Source: Methanothrix sp.
GTDB lineage: Archaea; Halobacteriota; Methanosarcinia; Methanotrichales; Methanotrichaceae
Assembly: GCA_003857025.1 (NCBI GenBank)
Contig: RPOO01000003.1
Location: 1-34,400, forward strand
Length of the DNA: 34,400 nt
Reading direction: 5' to 3'
Made by a program: the position numbers and the translations under genes. Positions 24,625-32,809 of this stretch are shown here, piece after piece; within the stretch, counting starts at the first letter, position 1, and every line of letters begins with the position of its first letter. The notes beneath the pieces were generated by a model. It was not told the DNA's origin and did no database searches. It worked only from the letters and a program-made list of their open reading frames with translations.

Positions 24625-24780
24625 TGTCAAGCCTGTGTTTCACTGCCAAGACTGTGATGCACTATCCAGACTGTGTATTATTACTATCCAGACTGTGTAT
24701 TATTACTATCCAGACTGTGTATCATTGCCAAGACTGTGCTTGATGCTTGTATTTGATACTGCCAGGCCTGTGCTTGATCA
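24625..24780. repeat. 22-bp imperfect tandem repeats between cobN-like and nifD-like genes
   Basis: Unit ACTATCCAGACTGTGTATT plus ATT; three central copies are nearly identical, with two diverged copies on each side (TGTCAAGCCTGTGTTT, GCCAAGACTGTGCTTGAT, GCCAGGCCTGTGCTTGAT). The array fills most of the space after the cobN-like stop and before the operon promoter. It is not a CRISPR because there are no spacers. Confidence 0.7.
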
Positions 24781-24809
24781 TACAAAGCCGCCGCTTGACA
24801 TCCCAATCT

Positions 24810-27800
24810 CTATTTCGCAGCCTCCTCAATCACTCCCTCCAGATCGAGATATGCCTCCTTGATACGCTCCAGCTCGTTTTCGGAAGCATTCCAGTAACCC
24901 CTCCTCTCCGCTTCCAGCAGCCGCTCCATGATCTTTCCGCAAGCAAACTTGTTGTTCTTCTCCAGCCGATCTCGCACCTGCTCATCGAAGATGTAGCGCT
25001 CGGCTATTCCCGACCAGACCCAGTCGGCGATGCTGTGCGTCGTCGCCGCCAACCCCAGGGCGTTTTCCACTCGCTTTGCAATTTGCTGGCCACCGTGGTA
25101 GTCGTGCTGCAACATGGCATCGATCCACTTGGGATTGAGGAGGCGTGTCCTGATGCCCCGGTTCACCGAATCCTGCAAATCTTCGGTTCGGATGGCCTCG
25201 CCCGTGGTGTCGGTGATGAGCATCTGGGGCCGGTCGCCTCCGGCGCTCCTCACGGCATTGGATAGTCCCCCGAAGTATTCGAAGTAGTGATCGAGGTCGA
25301 TGATCTCATGGTCGTGGGTGTCTCTCACCTGGGACACGAGCCTGACCCTGGCCAGATTCTCCCGATAGACGGCCTCCGCCTGGAAGCCGTGCAGATCTCT
25401 GGCGTAAACGTGGCCAACCGACCGGATGAACACCTCGGAAAGCTCCTCTTCCGTCTTCCAAATAGAGTCTTCCACGATTGGGAGAAGCCTTGTTCCGTAC
25501 TCACCCGCCCGAGGGCCGAAGATCCTCCCGTCGGCAATTCTTGCGGCAGTCTTTTCGTCCAAGCCTGTCTCCTTGAGGTGAGAGAGATTTTCCAGTGAGT
25601 GCTTTCGTACATAGTTCATGTGCGGCGGCTCATCCAGACTTGCCGCCAGATGGGAAGCCTGGTCCAGAAACTCCATGATGTTGGGAAACATGTCCCGGAA
25701 AAAGCCGCAGATATTTACCAGGCAGTCGATTCTGGGACGGCCCAGCTCCTGCAGAGGTATCGGCTCAAGCTGCGGGGCCCAGGTTCCTTTGCCCCGATTG
25801 ACCTTCAAGCCGAGATAGCAAAGGATCTGGCCGATGGTCTCGCCTCCCGTCTTGGTGGTCTCAAAGCCCCAGAGCACGACGCCCGTGCTCTCCGGCCATT
25901 CGCCATTCTTTTCCCAGTACGCCGACAGGGTGTTGCGGGCGATCTCCCCCCCGCGCTCGCAGGCGGCAGGCGTGGGCACGCGGGTGGGATCGAACTGGGT
26001 GAGGTTCCTTCCCGACGGCAAAACCTCCGGGCTCCTGATCAGATCGCCTCCATCCCCCTGCTCGATAAACCCGCCCCGCAGGCCACGCATAAGGTTTGCG
26101 ATTTCAAGGCTGTTGTCCGAATAGCACTGCACCAGCTTTAATCCAAAATTAAGAGAGGCTGCCAGCTCTTCTTTATCCTGCAAGGATAGGTGCAAAGAAA
26201 GTTTGGATTTCATAGACGCATCCATAGCTGCTGTATCCATAGCGTCTGTCTCAATATCTGCTGTATCAATGGCCTCTGTTTCCATAGCGGCTAGATCCCT
26301 GACGGCTTCATCCACTGACCTATGCAGGCAATCCGAGGAGAGACGGGCGCACAGCTCATCGATCTTCTCCAGTTGAGGCAGAAAAGCCGACCGATCTTTG
26401 AGGGCTTTGTCATAATCGATTCCCTCACTTTCGGCAATGATGCGGTTGAGCGACTTTATCCCGGATCGGTCGTACCTCAAAATCGAAGTCATGAATGCGG
26501 CCAGGTCATCCTGAGAATAGCTCTCTCCCAGGATGTGCAGGCCTTTGGGCATGATGCTTCTCTTCATCCGGTACAATTCATCGTGAATCTTCTCGACATC
26601 CGTTTCCAAAAAGTTCAGCTTCTCTGCCAGGGCGAGGATCTGCTCCAGAATCCTGGGAGAACGCTGCGGGTCCTGAACCCTCGTCTCGGCAAGTTCGTCG
26701 ATCAGCTTTTGCAGCTCCACATAATCCTCGTACAGATCGGATGTGGTGTAAGGCGGATTGTTGTAGCCGACGAGGGTTGCATAAAGCCTTCTCTTGGCGA
26801 CAACCGCTTCGGAGGTGTTGGTGATGTGATAATAATAAAAATGCGGCATGTCACCTATCAGGAGATCAGGGAAGCACCGGCTGCTCATGCCCACCTCTTT
26901 TCCTTTGGTGAACTCGGCAAGGCCGTGTGTTCCCACATGCACCAACGCATCAGCTTTCCAGATTTTTTCCAGCCAGTGATAAAAAGCAATATACTGATGG
27001 TGCGAAGGAGCGGTCTTATCGTGGGATGCTGCTGCCAGGTCCTGGTCCTTCAAGGGCGGTCGGCAGGGCTGAATTCCTATGAAGATGTTGCCGAGAACGA
27101 TTCCCGGGATCAGGATATCCGCCTCTGCACTGCAATCCGGTCCCTTTCTCGTACTCTTTCCCTGACCTATCCGCTCACCAACTCCCAAATCTATCCGCTC
27201 ATTGATCCCTGAGTCACACCACTGATCAGTCCTGAGATCGCTCTTCCCATTATTCCTCAAATCGGTCTTTGCATCAGTTCGTGCATCTGTTCTTGCATCG
27301 TTTTTTGCAACCATCACTTTCCCCGGCGGCTCTCCCCAGGCGGCGACTACATCCCGGCGCATCTCATCGGGAAGAGTGTCGAAATAGTCACGATATTGCC
27401 TTGCTCCGAGGCGAACGCAGTTTTTTGCTGCCTTATCCGGACCAAACCAGATGCCGGAATTGGAGAAGGATAGCTGCTCAAAGATTCGGCTCAGCTTTCC
27501 TTCGGGAAGAGTCGTCTGATAACCTGAATTCTTCAGATGCCTGAGCAGCACGACCAGGCTCTCAAATACATTCAGAAACGAAGCGCCGCCCAAATTTCCG
27601 TCTCCTGGAGGGTAGCTGTAAATTATCAGGGCTACTCGCTTCTCGGTGTTGAGGAGCCTGCGAAGCCTGATCCGGTTCCTGATGCGGGACGTTATGCGCT
27701 CCATGCGGTCAGGGATGGAGACGACCTCTTGGATGGTGATCCCGCCGTTCTGGATCTCGGCCACTGCAGAGCAGGGGATGGGCTCGATGCTCCCGTCCAG

Positions 27801-28991
27801 CTCCGGCCAGATGACGGACATGATGGTATCCGTGGGCGAGAGGCCCGTGGGCGAATCCATCCATTCCGAGATCCTGCGCCGGTGCATGGAGGCAGGAGTG
27901 AAGACGGGCACATCCAGCTCCCGCAAGAGGTCACGGGTGAGCCGGTGCTCGCCGCCCAGCGGACCGCCGTTGATCCTGAACATGGTCAGATTGACCAGAG
28001 CATCGATTATCGGGCTATCGCCCCGGAAGAAGAATCTCCGCATAGCCTGCAAATTGTTGATGCCGTCGGAGTAGACGGGGATCAGATTAACATGGCCAAG
28101 CCCCTTCGCCAGGGCATGAAGCGTCACCAACCCCTGATCAAAATAGCGACCGCCGTAGAGGAGGACGCCCACCGTCGGCAGACTATCATCGTAGCCCGTC
28201 TTTTGCAGAAAATCCTCCAAACCGGAAAAATGGCCGTGATCGGGATGATAAAGGCCGAACTCCTGCATCTCCACAGGGTCCCCGGCCCTGGGAAGCAAAT
28301 CCGAGCAGCCCAGGTAGTCATGCAGCAGCAGGACGAGCAGGTTTCGATAGTTCTCCTTGCCTCCAAATTTCCAGTATTTGGTGAATTTGATGTAGTTGGC
28401 GGCGTCTTTCATAGGGCCGACGGGAAGCAGCTTTCCGCCCGCTTCCGTCACTTTCAGTGCCGCCTCCATCATCATCTTTGCCTTTTGCATTCTTTTTCGC
28501 AGAGCCTCCGGGTCCTTATCCTGATGGGGGTCCATATTTTGCATCCGGTCGGAGACTGATCCGGTGCTCGATTTGGAGCCGGTCATGGAACCCGTCGTGG
28601 AACCTGTAATAGAGCCGGACATGGAACCGGACAATGAGCCGATCATCTCTGCAATCCTCTTTCCCCGGAAGGAGCCCATGCGCGTCAGGGCCATCATCTC
28701 CTTGAAGGCCCGCCCCATAGGAATCACAAGACTGATCACGACATTGTTCTCATCCTTGAGCTGGCGAAGGAGAATGTCGATGACGCCGCTCCCTGCTCCC
28801 ATCAGGTCGATGAGCACGGCATCGGCGGACTTCAGGCTCCCGGAAAATGCCTGCACATCGATCTCTTCATTGCCGATCTGGCTGGGGTGATATATTTCGA
28901 GGTCGAAGGCTAAATTGAACTCATCCCTGAGATCCTGGGCGGCTTTGACGAGGCTTGGCACCAGAACCGGTGAAATAAAGATAATCTTCAT
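24810..28991 (-). CDS. CobN/BchH-family large chelatase subunit
   Basis: 1393 residues, slightly longer than usual because of three low-complexity insertions. The CobN-Mg_chelatase domain covers most of the protein: VLLYGGRYFDQGLVTLHAL near 280, LNTEKRVALIIYSYPPGDGN near 450, HVGTHGLAEFTKGKEVGMS near 690, and the C-terminal DTTGEAIRTEDLQDSVNRGI region. Family members insert Co or Mg into a tetrapyrrole with an AAA+ ChlI/ChlD-type partner, which is not in this window. It sits between the ferredoxin genes and the NifD-like operon, all on one strand. CobN and BchH cannot be separated by eye. Ni or Co insertion, or a non-chelatase scaffold role, are all possible. Confidence 0.9.
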   Translation of the reverse strand: MKIIFISPVLVPSLVKAAQDLRDEFNLAFDLEIYHPSQIGNEEIDVQAFSGSLKSADAVLIDLMGAGSGVIDILLRQLKDENNVVISLVIPMGRAFKEMMALTRMGSFRGKRIAEMIGSLSGSMSGSITGSTTGSMTGSKSSTGSVSDRMQNMDPHQDKDPEALRKRMQKAKMMMEAALKVTEAGGKLLPVGPMKDAANYIKFTKYWKFGGKENYRNLLVLLLHDYLGCSDLLPRAGDPVEMQEFGLYHPDHGHFSGLEDFLQKTGYDDSLPTVGVLLYGGRYFDQGLVTLHALAKGLGHVNLIPVYSDGINNLQAMRRFFFRGDSPIIDALVNLTMFRINGGPLGGEHRLTRDLLRELDVPVFTPASMHRRRISEWMDSPTGLSPTDTIMSVIWPELDGSIEPIPCSAVAEIQNGGITIQEVVSIPDRMERITSRIRNRIRLRRLLNTEKRVALIIYSYPPGDGNLGGASFLNVFESLVVLLRHLKNSGYQTTLPEGKLSRIFEQLSFSNSGIWFGPDKAAKNCVRLGARQYRDYFDTLPDEMRRDVVAAWGEPPGKVMVAKNDARTDARTDAKTDLRNNGKSDLRTDQWCDSGINERIDLGVGERIGQGKSTRKGPDCSAEADILIPGIVLGNIFIGIQPCRPPLKDQDLAAASHDKTAPSHHQYIAFYHWLEKIWKADALVHVGTHGLAEFTKGKEVGMSSRCFPDLLIGDMPHFYYYHITNTSEAVVAKRRLYATLVGYNNPPYTTSDLYEDYVELQKLIDELAETRVQDPQRSPRILEQILALAEKLNFLETDVEKIHDELYRMKRSIMPKGLHILGESYSQDDLAAFMTSILRYDRSGIKSLNRIIAESEGIDYDKALKDRSAFLPQLEKIDELCARLSSDCLHRSVDEAVRDLAAMETEAIDTADIETDAMDTAAMDASMKSKLSLHLSLQDKEELAASLNFGLKLVQCYSDNSLEIANLMRGLRGGFIEQGDGGDLIRSPEVLPSGRNLTQFDPTRVPTPAACERGGEIARNTLSAYWEKNGEWPESTGVVLWGFETTKTGGETIGQILCYLGLKVNRGKGTWAPQLEPIPLQELGRPRIDCLVNICGFFRDMFPNIMEFLDQASHLAASLDEPPHMNYVRKHSLENLSHLKETGLDEKTAARIADGRIFGPRAGEYGTRLLPIVEDSIWKTEEELSEVFIRSVGHVYARDLHGFQAEAVYRENLARVRLVSQVRDTHDHEIIDLDHYFEYFGGLSNAVRSAGGDRPQMLITDTTGEAIRTEDLQDSVNRGIRTRLLNPKWIDAMLQHDYHGGQQIAKRVENALGLAATTHSIADWVWSGIAERYIFDEQVRDRLEKNNKFACGKIMERLLEAERRGYWNASENELERIKEAYLDLEGVIEEAAK
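26205..26300. repeat. In-frame short repeats inside the cobN-like gene (third insertion)
   Basis: Imperfect 15-18 base units of the form TCCATAGCNGCTGTA encode METEAIDTADIETDAMDTAA, about residues 898-929. They are probably a surface loop grown by slippage. Confidence 0.6.
27160..27313. repeat. In-frame short repeats inside the cobN-like gene (second insertion)
   Basis: 12-base units encoding ARTD, AKTD and LRTD followed by degenerate INERIDLGVGERIGQG, about residues 560-611. The region is polar and probably disordered. Confidence 0.6.
28551..28640. repeat. In-frame GS-type repeats inside the cobN-like gene (first insertion)
   Basis: 12-base units (consensus GGTTCCATGACCGG on the coding strand) encode SGSMSGSITGSTTGSMTGSK, about residues 118-147, within the N-terminal domain. 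Confidence 0.65.
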
Positions 28992-29171
28992 GCTGCTTCA
29001 TCCATTTTTTTTATCCATAAACGGCGGCAGTATCCAGATGGATTGCATTTTGCAGTCTTGCCCCGTAATTTCATTATCATTGTTTTATCCTCAGTATTAG
29101 CGCATTACTTTTATTATTAATTTATTTTTTTAAGTTATTTTTCCCATTTTTGCTTCGTTATTTCCTTCTAA

Positions 29172-29375
29172 TTATTTCGTGCATATTGCAGCCAATTCAT
29201 AGATCGATTCCTGAAGGCATACTGCGACAAATCCCCTTGATGATTCCAGGAACAATCCCAGAATTATTCCTGAGAGCAAGCCCAAGAATAGCCCTTGAAG
29301 AATTCCTGAGAACAATCCCAGGAACACGCCAAGGATCAGTCCGTATGCCGCTCCAAAAAATAATCCGAACGTCAT
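29172..29375 (-). CDS. Small glycine-zipper membrane protein
   Basis: 67 residues. Residues 1-45 are two to three hydrophobic helices built of GLFxG/GxFLGL units (AYGLILGVFLGLFSGILQGL), followed by a short polar tail. AGGA lies about eight bases before the ATG. It is ten bases downstream of the ferredoxin stop on the same strand, so probably co-transcribed. The DNA is itself a run of about 12-base imperfect repeats (CCAAGAATAGCC-like), so a chance open frame cannot be excluded. A membrane anchor or pore-like role would be guesswork. Confidence 0.4.
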   Translation of the reverse strand: MTFGLFFGAAYGLILGVFLGLFSGILQGLFLGLLSGIILGLFLESSRGFVAVCLQESIYELAAICTK

Positions 29376-29384
29376 GAAATATTC

Positions 29385-29792
29385 CTAGACGTAATAAACA
29401 TACTTTTGAAAGTCCTTCTTATCCGGAAATGAGATAGCTCCCTCAGGACAGCGCCCCTCGCAGCCGGTGCAGAGCATGACGCACTCGTAGGGATTGGCAA
29501 CGACGATGGACCCGTCTGCTTTTTCGGAATAAACGCCTTTGGGGCAGAAATTCAGACAGACTTTGCATTGCTTGCAGGCCTTTTGATCAATGCTCGGGTG
29601 CCACTTGATTTGATTTCTGGGAAGGGTCAGCCTGCGCCTTTCGCTGACACTATGCATTAACTCTCTGCGTTTCCTCTCATCGCTTCCCGCCAGCAGCATC
29701 TTGAGGGTGATCTCGGCCTTGAGCTTCAGGGGCATGTTGGCCATCATGGCCCAGGCCGCCACTTTCATGGATTTCTTCTTTCCTTCGGACAT
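29385..29792 (-). CDS. 2x[4Fe-4S] ferredoxin-type protein
   Basis: 135 residues from ATG 29792 (GGAG six bases before; an upstream ATG at 29846 is less likely). A basic, helical N-terminal part of about 65 residues is followed by cluster motif 1 Cys73-x2-Cys76-x2-Cys79-x3-Cys83-Pro and cluster motif 2 Cys104-x3-Cys108-x2-Cys111-x3-Cys115-Pro. The x3 gap in the second motif is slightly unusual. Its place between the importer genes and the cobN/nif-like genes makes it the likely electron donor to the NifH-like reductase. Cytosolic; the N-terminal extension may bind a partner. Confidence 0.85.
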   Translation of the reverse strand: MSEGKKKSMKVAAWAMMANMPLKLKAEITLKMLLAGSDERKRRELMHSVSERRRLTLPRNQIKWHPSIDQKACKQCKVCLNFCPKGVYSEKADGSIVVANPYECVMLCTGCEGRCPEGAISFPDKKDFQKYVYYV

Positions 29793-29846
29793 GTGCGACT
29801 CCAATATTATGCAGCTAATCGAAATGAGCTGCTTTGCTAACACCAA

Positions 29847-30104
29847 TTATTTATAATTTAATCTATATTTTTTACGTCTCAGAATCTCTGCATCTGATCC
29901 AGGATAGAAGAGCGCCATCCACTGACATTGCATAAAGAGCTTGCAGGCTTCCGTTTCAGGAAATCCTGCATCTTCTTCGATCCCTTCGATGCAGCCAAAG
30001 CTGTCGCCCCTGCTCGATAATTCCACACAGCCCCGCCTCTCCTCTGCTTGCGCTCTTCTCACGGGATGGCCGGAGAAGAGCCTCTCAATAATGCTCTTCA
30101 GCAT
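29847..30104 (-). CDS. Small cysteine-containing protein coupled to the FecCD gene
   Basis: 85 residues starting MLKSIIERLFSGHPVRRAQA. GGAGGAAG precedes the ATG, and the start overlaps the permease stop by seven bases (ATGCTGA), so it is translationally coupled. Four cysteines at 26, 38, 54 and 60 could bind a metal or an iron-sulfur cluster (GCVEL, GCIEG, ACKLFMQCQW). A longer frame to 30473 on the same strand is the shadow of the permease gene and is rejected. No family is recognised; it may be a cytosolic partner of the permease or of the ferredoxin downstream. Confidence 0.6.
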   Translation of the reverse strand: MLKSIIERLFSGHPVRRAQAEERRGCVELSSRGDSFGCIEGIEEDAGFPETEACKLFMQCQWMALFYPGSDAEILRRKKYRLNYK

Positions 30105-31213
30105 GATTTCTTCCTCCGTTTCATGAAGAGATAAACGAAAAGCGGCACCCCGAGAAGGGATGTCATCAGGCCCACCGGCAGGACTGCCGGAGCGAAGACC
30201 GTCTTGCCCACGGCATCGGCTCCCAGGAGCAGCAAGGCCCCCATCAGGGCTGACGTCAGCAAGAGAAAACGATGATCTCCGCCGATGACTATGCGGGCCA
30301 TGTGAGGAGCCACGAGGCCGATGAAGCCGATGGTTCCAGTGAACGATATGATGGCAGCCGTGATGAGCGAGGCGATAGTCATGGTGGCCATTCGGGTTTT
30401 GTTGATATCGACGCCGAGGCTGGTGGCAATCTCGTCTCCCGACTCCAGGGCATTTATGTCCCAGGATTTCCACAAGAGCCAGGGAAGGCAGAGGGCCACG
30501 ACGACGAAGACCAGGCCGACGCTGTGCCAGGTCGATCTGCCCAGGCTTCCCATAGTCCAGAAGACCAGGGCGTGCACATCCTCAGAGCGGCCTACGTACT
30601 GCAGAACGGAGGTCAGGGCCGAGAAGAAGTACATGATGGCAATTCCCGCCAAAACCATTGATTCGGATGAGATGCCTTTGATCTCGGCCAGGACAAAGAC
30701 GGCTGCTGCTGCTATCAGAGAGAATATGAAGGCATTCAGGACGATGAGGTACTCGCCGCCCGCCAGCCCGGCCCCGAGAATGATGGCCAGGGCCGCCCCA
30801 AAGCTCGCTGCAGACGATATGCCGAGCGTGAAGGGACTGGCCAGGGGATTTCGCAATATGCCCTGCATGGCTGCACCGGCTGCGGCCAGCCCCATGCCGG
30901 CCAGGATGCCCATGATGATCGGAGGCAGCCTCAACTCCCAGACGACCATCTCACCCAGCCATGAGGCCTGAAAGTAGCCTGGAAATGCTCTGGCCAGCAC
31001 GGCGGCGTAAACATCGGCAAGCGTCAATCCTGATGAGCCCAGGGTTGCCGATAGTCCCGCCAGCAAAATGAGTGAGAGGAAGAGGACGGCGGCCAAAAGC
31101 AGCTTTCGTTTTACGAATCCTTTATAAACCAGCCCGATGCTGTCGGCATCTCTTTTGCCGACGGCTGCATCGGAGAGATTCGCCCCCTGCGAAACAACAT
31201 CAGATGATGCCAT
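30098..31213 (-). CDS. BtuC/FecCD-type ABC permease
   Basis: About 371 residues from ATG 31213 (the first 63 residues of the longest frame are not membrane-like and are dropped). A polar N-terminal segment of about 35 residues precedes about ten hydrophobic helices. Family signatures are ELRLPPIIMGILAGMGLAAA, GAAMQGILRNPLASPFTLGI and the cytoplasmic-loop ESGDEIATSLGVDINKTR, followed by TGTIGFIGLVAPHMAR. This is the transmembrane subunit for cobalamin, haem or siderophore import. The binding protein is encoded just upstream (31420). No BtuD-type ATPase is in the block, so it is encoded elsewhere or shared. Confidence 0.9.
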   Translation of the reverse strand: MASSDVVSQGANLSDAAVGKRDADSIGLVYKGFVKRKLLLAAVLFLSLILLAGLSATLGSSGLTLADVYAAVLARAFPGYFQASWLGEMVVWELRLPPIIMGILAGMGLAAAGAAMQGILRNPLASPFTLGISSAASFGAALAIILGAGLAGGEYLIVLNAFIFSLIAAAAVFVLAEIKGISSESMVLAGIAIMYFFSALTSVLQYVGRSEDVHALVFWTMGSLGRSTWHSVGLVFVVVALCLPWLLWKSWDINALESGDEIATSLGVDINKTRMATMTIASLITAAIISFTGTIGFIGLVAPHMARIVIGGDHRFLLLTSALMGALLLLGADAVGKTVFAPAVLPVGLMTSLLGVPLFVYLFMKRRKKSC

Positions 31214-31419
31214 TTTCTCTATTGCCCCAGATTCTTTATTTTGCCATTTTGCCAACGACACGATACAGCGAATGGATGCAGCGAATGGATACCGCAAAGG
31301 ACAGAGCAAAAGGACTGGGCGTAAGGAAAAGCGAAAGAATACGGCGATTGTTGGCCGCCCGCCTCCGACAGCTTGACCCAAATCGCTAACCTCTGCCGCC
31401 AAATCCCATCCCGCAAATT

Positions 31420-32577
31420 CTATCCAACCTCCGGATAAACGAAGCTTCGTCCTTCCTGCCAGGAGACATCCAGGAATGCCAGATATTCCCTGTAGACCTG
31501 AGCGGGATCGATATCGATCTTTGGATGAAGTATCTTGGCAAGACTGGCAATTCCCACCGGCAGGTCGGGCCCAACGGTCGCATCCACGCTGAGCACGTAA
31601 ACCCGATCATTGCTGATGGCCGGGATCTTCGTTCCGCCGGGGCGGCTGAGGATATTGTTTCGGATCTCTTTTAGTTTCGTTGCAGAAACGGAATCTTCCA
31701 TCGACCAGCCGGGCATCCCGTCCTTCGAGGTTAAGGGCTGGTGCTTTATGATCACATCCGGGCTTTTCGCCGCCACCCACTCCCAGGCAACCTTGGCCGA
31801 TTCGGTCCCTTCCTGGAAGATGCAAACGCCGCCTGCCTCGTTCACCATCCGGCTCATGGCCGAATGGCCGCCGTAAGTGGAGAGATCGCTTAAGGCTCCC
31901 GAGGAGCCCATGCTCTCGAAAAAGACCGTCGCCGGTGCAAGTCCCTGCACGGCCTTCTCGGCCTTCTCGACCTCGCCGTCATACCATTGCAGATACTCCT
32001 TTGCCTCGCTCTCCTTTCCCAAAATTTCTCCGAGCTTGGTCATCTCTTCCCGGATCTTCTCCGGCTCATAAAAGTTCAGGCCGATAACAGTTATGTTCTT
32101 GAAGGCGGAGAGCTTCATCGAGACCGTATCCGCTCCCATTCCGTAAGCTCTGTCAGGCGCGGTGTAGCAGAGGACTATGATGTCGGGAGTGATTTTGTCA
32201 CCCTGTTCTGCGACCTTGACAATCTTCTCATAGTCAACCTCCGTCCTGGACCCCACGCCGACTGCATCCTTTATGCTCGGATAGTAGCCGCCCTTGCCCA
32301 GAACCTGATCGACAGCCCCCACAATCTTGTCGCCGGAGCCGAGGATGACGACGGCCTCGGCTGCGTTCTCATTCAGTACTACTATCCTTTGCACCGGGGC
32401 CTGAATGACAACCGGCCTGTTCTCCGAATCGATGAATGTCATCGGGTACCCTGATCCGGTGCTTTCGGATGCTTGAGAAGGATTCGCAAAAAGACTCAGA
32501 AGAATTATTGATAGGATTGATATGATTGAAGCTCTTGCTCTTCTTTTTTTCATCTCGTTTCTCATCCCTGTTTTCAT
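31420..32577 (-). CDS. BtuF-type substrate-binding protein paired with the permease
   Basis: About 385 residues; several in-frame ATGs (32595, 32577, 32565, 32553) precede the signal peptide MKKRRARASIISILSIILLS, and I choose 32577 tentatively. The class III binding fold starts at TFIDSENRPVVIQAPVQRIV and includes VDYEKIVKVAEQGDKITPDI, VNEAGGVCIFQEG, VAWEWVAAKSPDVII, GIASLAKILHPKIDIDP and RSFVYPEVG at the end. It has no dockerin module. It lies 206 bases before the FecCD permease on the same strand, so it is the cognate binding protein. The truncated gene at 5641 looks like its nearest relative (IIVLCTVSG against IIVLCYTAP). Exported, membrane-associated. Confidence 0.85.
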   Translation of the reverse strand: MKTGMRNEMKKRRARASIISILSIILLSLFANPSQASESTGSGYPMTFIDSENRPVVIQAPVQRIVVLNENAAEAVVILGSGDKIVGAVDQVLGKGGYYPSIKDAVGVGSRTEVDYEKIVKVAEQGDKITPDIIVLCYTAPDRAYGMGADTVSMKLSAFKNITVIGLNFYEPEKIREEMTKLGEILGKESEAKEYLQWYDGEVEKAEKAVQGLAPATVFFESMGSSGALSDLSTYGGHSAMSRMVNEAGGVCIFQEGTESAKVAWEWVAAKSPDVIIKHQPLTSKDGMPGWSMEDSVSATKLKEIRNNILSRPGGTKIPAISNDRVYVLSVDATVGPDLPVGIASLAKILHPKIDIDPAQVYREYLAFLDVSWQEGRSFVYPEVG

Positions 32578-32649
32578 CCCGGCCCAACTAATCAATTTTG
32601 TTGGACTAAGATCAATTAATATTGATTTAAGGCTTTCGGGCGGAGACGA

Positions 32650-32725
32650 GATTGGAGCCGAATTGAGATCGTTAAATCGGATTGAAGCCGAAGAGAAATC
32701 GGATAGATACCAGAATGAAATCGGA
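32650..32725. repeat. Three imperfect 22-30 bp direct repeats upstream of the 31420 gene
   Basis: Units GATTGGAGCCGAATTGAGAT, GATTGAAGCCGAAGAGAAAT and GATAGATACCAGAATGAAAT, each ending in CG, lie between the start of the binding-protein gene and the stop of the next gene upstream. They could be regulator sites or slippage products. Confidence 0.4.
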
Positions 32726-32809
32726 TGGAAGAAGGATAGAAGTCTATCGAGTGGTTATCATAATTATAATAAATAAAAAAATGATTGCAGGTTTTTGCCT
32801 GCTGCCGAC

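Noticed and set aside
24625-24780. CRISPR array
   Set aside because: Repeats of 22 bp follow each other directly without unique spacers and drift gradually in sequence.
25599-27212. Long plus-strand open frames opposite the cobN-like gene
   Set aside because: They are antisense shadows with no domains; the minus strand encodes a full-length CobN-family protein.
30105-30473. Upstream part of a 208-residue frame over the FecCD gene
   Set aside because: It is His/Arg-rich shadow coding inside a well-defined permease gene; only the last 85 codons, with their own ribosome site, look real.
31214-31402. N-terminal extension of the FecCD permease
   Set aside because: Residues are not membrane-like or family-like, and the DNA contains small direct repeats (AGCGAATGGAT). 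The ATG at 31213 fits the family length.
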